A DNA stretch of 64,000 bases from Phycisphaeraceae bacterium (GTDB lineage: Bacteria > Planctomycetota > Phycisphaerae > Phycisphaerales > UBA1924): positions 1,860,001 through 1,924,000 of the forward strand of contig JAHBWV010000001.1 in the NCBI GenBank assembly GCA_019636845.1. The letters are read 5' to 3'. Below are positions 36,691 through 43,098 of the stretch, in pieces (the first letter of the stretch is position 1; every line of letters starts with the position of its first letter). A program made the position numbers and the translations under genes. The notes under the pieces were generated by a model. That model was not told the origin of the DNA. It ran no database searches and worked only from the letters and a program-made list of their open reading frames with translations.

Positions 36691-36719
36691 TCGCAATCCG
36701 CCGATCACCTTTCTATATT
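36691..36719 (+). promoter_or_regulatory. Possible promoter of the modular secreted protein gene
   Basis: TATATT at 36714-36719 makes a good -10. The best-placed -35 (TCGCAA, 17-base spacer) is weak. Transcription from here would include both leader hairpins. Confidence 0.35.
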
Positions 36720-36735
36720 CGTAGAGTTTGGGTAC

Positions 36736-36793
36736 GCCCCGTTGCGCTCGCGCGCAGACGGGGCATTGCCCGTCGCGGCGTGCGCACGCCGCG
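36736..36793 (+). promoter_or_regulatory. Structured 5' leader with competing hairpins
   Basis: Hairpin 1 (36736-36764): GCCCCGT pairs with ACGGGGC and TGCGC with GCGCA around a 4-base loop. Hairpin 2 (36774-36793): a perfect 20-base palindrome, CGCGGCGTGC and its complement. The 3' arm of hairpin 1 (ACGGGGC) can alternatively pair with GCCCGT just downstream (36768-36773), so the two folds exclude each other. The element is 32 bases before the ATG. It may be an mRNA stabiliser or a switch; it matches no riboswitch class I know. Confidence 0.4.
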
Positions 36794-36825
36794 GTTTCGG
36801 ACCCGTTATGAGGGAGATCTGAAGT

Positions 36826-38841
36826 ATGAAGGTTCACACAGTGCTCACGGCGGCCGCTCTTGCAGCGCTCGCCGGTCAGGCGTTCGCCCAGCCCGTCGTC
36901 GACGGCAAGCTCACGGGTGACGAATCTTTCTACGGTGCCATCAAGTGGGTGCAGAATGTACCCACGGGCTTCGGCGACAACGACCCCGCAAACGTGCCGC
37001 CTTCGGGCGACGCCGCCGCCGCTGTCACAGGCGTCGAGTTCGCTATCCCCCTCTCCGCCATCGGTGGCTCCGCGTCAAATCTCCGCCTCACTGGCTGGAT
37101 CAACTCGGGCGATCGCTCATTCATGTCCAACCAGGTCATCGGCGGTCTGCCCAACCTCGGCAACCTCGGCGGCACCAGCAACATCAACTTCAGCTCCATC
37201 GCGGGCGACCAGTACATCACGCTCAACCCCGCAACCGTCGGCACAGCGCCCACCATCGACGGCACCAGGGACTCCATCTACGGCGCGCCCCAGGCCGGAT
37301 GGCTCCAGAACAACTTCACCGGCTTCGGTGACAACGGCACCGCCACCCCCGCAGGAGGCGGCGGCTCCGAGATCAACGCCGTCTACGCCGTCGTCAACGG
37401 CGGCACGCTCTATGTCATGATCACTGGCAACGTTGAATCAAACGGCAACGGCCTCGATCTCTTCTTCGATTCGAGCGCGGTCAGCGGCGGCCAGAACGTT
37501 CTGGCCAACGGCCTCGGTGGTGGAGCGGGCACCCGCCTCAACACCATGAACAACCTTACGTTCGACGCCGCGTTCAACGCCGATTACTACCTCACCTTCG
37601 ACGGCAACGGCACCACCAACAACGTCCACTTCGCCAACCTCAACACCGCGACCGGCTTCTTCGTCGGCAATGGCGGATACGCCACGCTCGGCGGAGCGCT
37701 CTCCGGCGGTGACGGCGGCGCTCCCGCAATGTCCGCAACGATTGACAACTCCAACACCACCGGCGTCACCGGCAGCCCGCCCATCACGATCCCTTCCGCT
37801 GACGCCGCAGTCGGCTCGGAGATCGACGGTGTCTACGGCTACGTCGACACCGCCAACGGCGACCTCTACGTCCTCATCACCGGAAACATCGAGAGCAACT
37901 TCAACAAGCTGCACCTCTTCATCGACGCCAACGCCACCGACGGCCAGAGCATCATGCGCAGCGACAACGTCTCCGCGCTCTTCAACCAGATCAATCGCTT
38001 CGGACCCGGCACCGAGGGCGCCGGACTCGTCTGGGACGCAGACTTCGCCCCAGACTACTGGATGGCCATCAACATGGGCGGCTTCCCCGTCACCCAGTAC
38101 GCCGACGCCGCGACCCTCCGCGCCGGCGGCCCCATCCTCGGGTTCAACGATGAGCCGTACGACTACCGCGCCTTCCGTGGCTCGCTCAACGATGCAACCA
38201 ACACCATGCTCTTCGACGGCACCATCCTCGACATCCAGGACGGTGGCGACACCGACCTCGAAACCAACTTCGCCCCGCGCCTCGCCGGCAACTCCCTCCT
38301 GTTCGATCCCTTCAATCCCGTCGGCACACCCGACGCGATCACCGTCTCAACCGACAACTCCAACATCGCGGGCGTCACATCATCGTCTGCCGCAGGCGCA
38401 GCAGCGGTCACGACGGGCGTCGAGCTCCGCATCCGCCTCACCGAGCTCGGGTGGGACGGCTCCTCCGACATCAAGATCGGCGGCTTCATGACCAACGGCG
38501 ACTCCGGATTTGTCTCCAACCAGGTCATCGGTGGCCTGCCCGACGGTTCAGGCAACCTCGGTGAAGCACGCGCCATCGACTTCACCGCAATCGCAGGCAA
38601 CCAGTTCGTCAACCTCAGCCAGCCCGGCGGCGGCGATCCCTGCGACCCAGCCGACTACAACGGCGACACAATCGTCGACATCCAGGACTTCCTCGACTTC
38701 TTCGGCGACTACGGCCCCTGCGAGTTCCAGGTCACGCCCTGCCCCGACGCACTCTTCGACGTCGACCGCTACAACCCGGACGGCTTCGTCGACATCCAGG
38801 ATTTCCTCGGATTCTTCGACATCTTCGGTCAGTGCTCCTGA
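36826..38841 (+). CDS. Secreted repeat-module protein with dockerin-like C-terminus
   Basis: The product is 671 aa with a signal peptide (MKVHTVLTAAALAALAGQAFAQ) and no enzyme motif. The body is built from recurring modules. Module A: VDG/IDG..D..YG..(K)W.QN..TGFGDN (about 24-50 and 147-175). Module B: GSEI(N/D)(A/G)VY..V..G.LYV(M/L)ITGN(V/I)ESN (about 183-213 and 325-357). Module C: VTGVE..I.L with (V/M)SNQVIGGLP.. and the end IAG(D/N)Q(Y/F) (about 68-137 and 530-600). The N-terminal A module runs straight into a C module with no B. The tail has paired EF-hand-like repeats (DYNGDTIVDIQDFLDFFGDYG; RYNPDGFVDIQDFLGFFDIFG). ATG 36826 follows GAGGGAG. Likely an abundant surface protein or glycan binder. 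Confidence 0.75.
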   Translation: MKVHTVLTAAALAALAGQAFAQPVVDGKLTGDESFYGAIKWVQNVPTGFGDNDPANVPPSGDAAAAVTGVEFAIPLSAIGGSASNLRLTGWINSGDRSFMSNQVIGGLPNLGNLGGTSNINFSSIAGDQYITLNPATVGTAPTIDGTRDSIYGAPQAGWLQNNFTGFGDNGTATPAGGGGSEINAVYAVVNGGTLYVMITGNVESNGNGLDLFFDSSAVSGGQNVLANGLGGGAGTRLNTMNNLTFDAAFNADYYLTFDGNGTTNNVHFANLNTATGFFVGNGGYATLGGALSGGDGGAPAMSATIDNSNTTGVTGSPPITIPSADAAVGSEIDGVYGYVDTANGDLYVLITGNIESNFNKLHLFIDANATDGQSIMRSDNVSALFNQINRFGPGTEGAGLVWDADFAPDYWMAINMGGFPVTQYADAATLRAGGPILGFNDEPYDYRAFRGSLNDATNTMLFDGTILDIQDGGDTDLETNFAPRLAGNSLLFDPFNPVGTPDAITVSTDNSNIAGVTSSSAAGAAAVTTGVELRIRLTELGWDGSSDIKIGGFMTNGDSGFVSNQVIGGLPDGSGNLGEARAIDFTAIAGNQFVNLSQPGGGDPCDPADYNGDTIVDIQDFLDFFGDYGPCEFQVTPCPDALFDVDRYNPDGFVDIQDFLGFFDIFGQCS

Positions 38842-38871
38842 TCGAGACCACACCTCGTTTCATCTGCAACC

Positions 38872-38904
38872 AAGAGGCCCTCACGCATCGCGTGGGGGCC
38901 TCTT
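38872..38904 (+). terminator. Rho-independent terminator after the modular secreted protein gene
   Basis: AAGAGGCC pairs with GGCCTCTT, continued by C-G, T-G and CACGC/GCGTG with a 3-base loop: a 15-bp stem starting 31 bases after the stop codon and followed by CTCATT. The A/T closing pairs provide the U-tract in the 3' arm. Confidence 0.82.
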
Positions 38905-38955
38905 CTCATTCCGCGCAGGGCCGACCAACTGCAACCACCGAACATATCCTCTCGC

Positions 38956-39999
38956 ATGCACGCACTCGTCATCACGAAGCAAGGCAACCCCGTCGCACCC
39001 AGCATCCGCTATCAGACCGACTGGCCCGATCTCCCGCCGCCGCCCACCGGATGGGCGAACATCCGAACCCTCGCCAGCGCGTTCAACCACATGGACCTCT
39101 GGGTCGGTAAAGGTGTGCCGGGGCTCGACCTCACCTATCCGCGTGTCAGCGGCTGCGACGCGTGCGGCATCGTCGAGGCCGTGGGGCCAGGCGTCGATCC
39201 CGCGTGGAGAGGCAAGAGAGTCATCGTGAACGCCGCGACCGTGCTGCCCGAGTCGAACCGCCCCGGTGATCCGCCCGCGACAACGCTCGCGCCGCTCTAC
39301 GAACTGATCGGAGAGCACCACAACGGCATGCATGCCCAGCGATTCGCCATCCCCGCAACGAATATGGCCGATGTCGGCGAGGCAAACCCCATACAGGCAG
39401 CGGGCTTCGGTCTCTGTGCACTCACCGCGTACTCGATGATCATCACCAAGGGCGGACTCAAACCCGGACAGAGCGTGCTCATCACGGGCATCGGAGGCGG
39501 TGTCGCGACCAGTGCGCTCGCCATCGCTCGCCACCTGGGGTGTCCCATCGCAGTCACCAGCCGCCACCAGTGGAAACTCGACAAAGCTAGAGAGCTCGGC
39601 GCGTCGCTCTGCATCCTCGACCAGGGGCAAGACTGGTCGAAAGAGGTGCGGAAATGGACCGAGAAGAGAGGCGTCGATATGGCGGTCGACTCCGCGGGCA
39701 AGGCGACGCACCTGAACTGCATCAAGTCCCTCGCGCGAGGCGGCACGTACGTCACGCCCGGTTGCACCAGCGGCCCCGATGCAACCACCGACCTCGCAAG
39801 AATCTTCTGGAACCAACTCAGGATCCTCGGCTCCACCATGGGCAGCAACCACGAGTTCAAAGAGGTCGTCGCACTCTTCAACAACGGGTCGCTCCGCCCC
39901 GCGATCGATCAGGTCTTCGACGCCCGCGACGGCATCAAGGCATACGAGCGGATCGAGGCCGGCGAGCAGTTCGGCAAGATCGTGCTGCGATGGGAGTGA
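38956..39999 (+). CDS. MDR-superfamily alcohol dehydrogenase / quinone oxidoreductase-like protein
   Basis: The product is 347 aa with the GroES-like N-terminal domain (SAFNHMDLWVGKGVPG, YPRVSGCDACGIVEAVGPGVD) and a Rossmann domain with VLITGIGGGVATSALAIARHLG. The catalytic-zinc ligand pattern is incomplete (Asn-His-Met-Asp replaces the usual Cys-x-x-Asp), so it may be zinc-independent, as in quinone reductases. It should oxidise or reduce a small alcohol, aldehyde or enone with NAD(P)H. The stop is 2 bases before the next ATG, so it is coupled with the uridine-kinase-like gene. The substrate is unknown. Confidence 0.88.
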   Translation: MHALVITKQGNPVAPSIRYQTDWPDLPPPPTGWANIRTLASAFNHMDLWVGKGVPGLDLTYPRVSGCDACGIVEAVGPGVDPAWRGKRVIVNAATVLPESNRPGDPPATTLAPLYELIGEHHNGMHAQRFAIPATNMADVGEANPIQAAGFGLCALTAYSMIITKGGLKPGQSVLITGIGGGVATSALAIARHLGCPIAVTSRHQWKLDKARELGASLCILDQGQDWSKEVRKWTEKRGVDMAVDSAGKATHLNCIKSLARGGTYVTPGCTSGPDATTDLARIFWNQLRILGSTMGSNHEFKEVVALFNNGSLRPAIDQVFDARDGIKAYERIEAGEQFGKIVLRWE

Positions 40000-40001
40000 G
40001 C

Positions 40002-40592
40002 ATGCATCCCCTTCGCATCACCATGCAACAGGCACCCGGCACCATCCGGCGCCTCCTCTTGGAACGCAACCGACACCCGCACATCATCGGCATCTCAGGA
40101 CCGGTCGGGTCCGGCAAGACAACGCTCGCCACACAACTCTCAGGATGCATCATCCCGACCGACGCTTACCTGCCGGACTACGACAATGTGCCGCTGACGG
40201 AGCGTGACAACCCTGAGCATGCCGACCTGGCACGCCTTGTGGACGATATCCGTTCGCTCCGAGATACGGGACAAGCCAGCATCCCGGTCTGGTCGTTCCA
40301 CTCTCACAGACGCGAGGGGCTGCGCAAGGTGGTTCTCAACCACCAGACGATCGTCGTCGAGGGGATCCACGCGCTCGATGAGCGACTGGTGCCGATGCTC
40401 GACCTGGCCATCCTCATGGACGCGAGTGCCCAGGCAAGATGGGCGCGCTGGGAGGCCATCGAATCCGCGGGCGAACGCGGCTGGGGCGTCGAGCGAGCCC
40501 GCGACTACTTCATGCAGGTCGCCGACCCCGCCTACATGGCCCGACACGCGACATACCTCTCTCGAGCCACTCTCGTCGTTGTCAACGAGTAA
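40002..40592 (+). CDS. Uridine kinase-like P-loop NTPase
   Basis: The product is 196 aa. Walker A GPVGSGKT is at 33-40, followed by a Thr-Asp-Ala-Tyr segment (IIPTDAYLPDY) in the position of the uridine-kinase substrate loop, then TIVVEGIHAL and ILMDASAQARWARW as the lid region. These place it in the uridine kinase / phosphoribulokinase-like group, phosphorylating a nucleoside or other small hydroxyl compound. The ATG follows GGGAGTGAGC that overlaps the upstream stop. Its 3' end overlaps the convergent nitrilase gene by 11 bases. It could phosphorylate a product of the MDR enzyme; that is only positional. Confidence 0.8.
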   Translation: MHPLRITMQQAPGTIRRLLLERNRHPHIIGISGPVGSGKTTLATQLSGCIIPTDAYLPDYDNVPLTERDNPEHADLARLVDDIRSLRDTGQASIPVWSFHSHRREGLRKVVLNHQTIVVEGIHALDERLVPMLDLAILMDASAQARWARWEAIESAGERGWGVERARDYFMQVADPAYMARHATYLSRATLVVVNE

Positions 40593-41379
40593 GCAGCCGG
40601 TGATCCCGCCACGCCGGGAACCTCGCCCTCCAGTCCCGAACCGCAACGGGATCGATCTCAACCGTGAGGCAAGCCTCTGCATCGCTCAGCTCGGCGACGA
40701 CCTCTCCCTTCGGGTCGATAGCGACGGATCCACCGGCATACACCATGCTCGGGTCCCGGCCAGTCCGGTTCACACAGAGCACGTACGCCTGGTTCTCGAT
40801 GGCCCTGGCGATCAGCAACGCACGCAGGTGGCCCGCCCTCACGCTCGGCCAGTTCGTGGTGACGATGAAGACCTCGGCCCCCAGCAGCAGTCCCTTCCTG
40901 AATAGCTCTGGGAAGCGCAGGTCGTAGCAGATCACGGGGCATACACGCAAAGTCGAGCCGTCCGGTGTGGACCAGTCGTAGGTCTTGACCTCCGCGCCGC
41001 CCGGGAAGTGGTCGGCCTCACGCTCGCCCGGCGAGCCGAGGCCGAAGGGATGGACCTTCTCGTACTCGCAGATCGCCCCGCCGTCGGGGGCGTACACGCT
41101 TGCGAGGTTCATGGCCCGCCCGGCCATGTCGATGGCGGTGCGGGAGCCATGGAGGTAGATGCGATGCCGAGCCGCGGTGGCTGAAAGGAAGCGTGAGGTC
41201 TCGCCGTCATTGTCTGCGGTCTGTTTCACGTGAAACGAGAAGCCGGTGTCGAACATCTCTGGCAGGATGACAAGATCGGAAGGAGAGACGGGTGTCTGTT
41301 GAATCAGAGAACCCGCCTTGGCGCGATTCCCCAGTTTGTCTTCCCAGAGCATGTCGAGTTGGAGGAGGTGGGCTTTCAT
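40582..41379 (-). CDS. Carbon-nitrogen hydrolase (nitrilase superfamily, omega-amidase-like)
   Basis: The product is 265 aa and the complete Glu-Lys-Cys triad is visible: Glu41 in ILPEMFDTGFSF, Lys108 in YEKVHPFG, Cys151 in VICYDLRFPELF. The PEMFDTGF and EKVHPF versions are typical of the omega-amidase (YafV/Nit2-like) branch, which hydrolyses alpha-keto-glutaramate or succinamate; other small amides are possible. It is cytosolic, of normal length, and the last gene of the fucose-type operon, starting 6 bases after the methyltransferase stop. A role in repair of damaged metabolites is plausible for this branch. Confidence 0.88.
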   Translation of the reverse strand: MKAHLLQLDMLWEDKLGNRAKAGSLIQQTPVSPSDLVILPEMFDTGFSFHVKQTADNDGETSRFLSATAARHRIYLHGSRTAIDMAGRAMNLASVYAPDGGAICEYEKVHPFGLGSPGEREADHFPGGAEVKTYDWSTPDGSTLRVCPVICYDLRFPELFRKGLLLGAEVFIVTTNWPSVRAGHLRALLIARAIENQAYVLCVNRTGRDPSMVYAGGSVAIDPKGEVVAELSDAEACLTVEIDPVAVRDWRARFPAWRDHRLLTR

Positions 41380-41385
41380 GTGCTG

Positions 41386-43098
41386 CTACTCGCTAAGGGG
41401 TATCTGCCCGATCTGTCGGGCTGTCAATCGGAAGACGCTCGCCGACATGCCCGTGCCTTGTGCCATGATGGACGCTGTGAGAGTCGCCTGCGGCGAGCTG
41501 AGTGTTCGCATGATCCGCGTGAGCGGAACACCCTCTCTCGGGTAGACCGAGATCACTGGTGTGATGGGGAGCCAGCGACCTGTTTCATCGGCGACGCACT
41601 CGATGCCTTTCGTCTGCGTCGCGACGAGGATCTTCGGGACGAGTCGTTTCCGAGCCCACGCGCCCATCGACTCATCGGCCTGGAGGGCGTTGAGGTCGAC
41701 TCGAGGCCTCAGCCAGAATCGCTTGTAGATGCGGCACCGCTTGATTCCCCAGAGGGTTCGGCCCGGCTCGATCATGCCGCTGGTGATGAGACGTGGGAAG
41801 AGTGATTCGTCGAGGGTTCCGCTCTCGTCTTCCATGATGAACGGCGCGAGTCCGTAGTAGGCGTCGCGGAAGTCTGCAGTTGCCGAGCAGATCGAGGAGA
41901 GTGTCGGCGCGGAATCGAGTGTGCGTCGGTTGATCGTGGCCCCATTACTCATCGACCAGGTGCAGGACGAGTACGCATCGGTCGATACCTTCGCTTCTTT
42001 ATCGCTCCGACGGAGGAGCAGGACGCAGGGTTGCACACCCGCATCGAACGCGACATCGTCGATCGGTTCGATGCCGAGCACATCGGCGCGCTCCTCGACA
42101 AAGCGGCGCAGCGGCTCGGCATCGCGGGAGGCGAGCAACGAGCGGGGCACGATGAGCGCGATGACGCCCCGGGGTCGGCAGAGCATGACGGCTCTCCAGA
42201 CGAACGCCGCGGCGGAATCGGCGTAGCCCGTGATGGTCCCTCTCGAGGCATGCCTCAGGTATTGTGCGAGTGAGCGAGTTCTAGCGGTGCCTCTGGCGAG
42301 CTGGCCGAGGAAGGGTGGATTGCCGATCACGATATCGTGTCGATCTGTCCACTGGAGCAGCAAGCTCCCGGTCGCGCTCGCCAGTTCCGGGTCGTGCTCG
42401 CATCCATCAAGCGTGCCGACGAGCGCGTCGCCGCACCGTATCTGGATCGCATCGCCTGAACAGACCCGATCCATCGTGAGTGCCGACCGTGCGACCCAGC
42501 AGGCGATCGGATCGATGTCGCACCCCTCGACACGGAACTCGCTGCCAGAAGCGGAGAGCTTCGCACTCATGCGGGCAAGGAAGTTGCCGGAGCCGCAGGC
42601 GGGATCGCAGACGCGGATGATGCCGTTGGGTGTGCCGTCGGAATCAAAGAAGGCAGTGAGCGCGAGATCTGCCACGCGATCGACGAGATGGATTGGGGTA
42701 TAGAACGCGCCGGCGGCGCGGCGTTCGCACCTGCCGATGTGGAACGGCTTCAGATCGGGACCAATGGTCCATTCCATGAGCTGCTGGTACATTCTGCCCA
42801 TGCGGAAAGCGATCGGCTGATCCGAGTCGCATTGGGCGAGCAGAGCAGCCCCTGCCAGAGAGCGCAGCTCGTCGCTCAGAGTTTTCGGCATGTCTGCGAG
42901 TTGCACTGGGATCGATACATCGGACTCGTGAGATTCTCCGAGCGTTCTCAGGGCGGCACGGAGCACGAGGAAACGGGCGGTCTCCGAGACGGTCTCGGCT
43001 TCGCGGCCGATGAGAGTGCGAGATGCACAGGCCAATGCACCACGCAGCGAGGCACGAGTGCGAGAGAGTGTCGTTGCGGCGTCCATAGGCATCTTCAC
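41386..43098 (-). CDS. N6-adenine DNA methyltransferase (type II, Eco57I/N6_Mtase-like), no restriction partner
   Basis: The product is 570 aa. A helical N-terminal part precedes GAFYTPIHLVDRVADLAL, the usual entry to N6_Mtase domains. Motif I for AdoMet follows (VCDPACGSGNFLARM), then VEGCDIDPIACWVARSAL, and the catalytic motif IV IVIGNPPFLGQ (NPPF). The C-terminal ~200 residues probably form a target-recognition domain. It should methylate adenine in double-stranded DNA. The GTG at 43098 overlaps the Fkp stop (GTGA); ATG codons at the third and fifth codons are alternatives. No endonuclease gene is adjacent, so it is an orphan, or the C-terminus hides an activity that I cannot see. Confidence 0.85.
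   Translation of the reverse strand: MKMPMDAATTLSRTRASLRGALACASRTLIGREAETVSETARFLVLRAALRTLGESHESDVSIPVQLADMPKTLSDELRSLAGAALLAQCDSDQPIAFRMGRMYQQLMEWTIGPDLKPFHIGRCERRAAGAFYTPIHLVDRVADLALTAFFDSDGTPNGIIRVCDPACGSGNFLARMSAKLSASGSEFRVEGCDIDPIACWVARSALTMDRVCSGDAIQIRCGDALVGTLDGCEHDPELASATGSLLLQWTDRHDIVIGNPPFLGQLARGTARTRSLAQYLRHASRGTITGYADSAAAFVWRAVMLCRPRGVIALIVPRSLLASRDAEPLRRFVEERADVLGIEPIDDVAFDAGVQPCVLLLRRSDKEAKVSTDAYSSCTWSMSNGATINRRTLDSAPTLSSICSATADFRDAYYGLAPFIMEDESGTLDESLFPRLITSGMIEPGRTLWGIKRCRIYKRFWLRPRVDLNALQADESMGAWARKRLVPKILVATQTKGIECVADETGRWLPITPVISVYPREGVPLTRIMRTLSSPQATLTASIMAQGTGMSASVFRLTARQIGQIPLSE

Noticed and set aside
41386-43098. A complete restriction-modification or BREX/DISARM-type defence island
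   Set aside because: Only the methyltransferase is present; neighbours are sugar metabolism genes, with no nuclease, helicase or PglZ-like gene.
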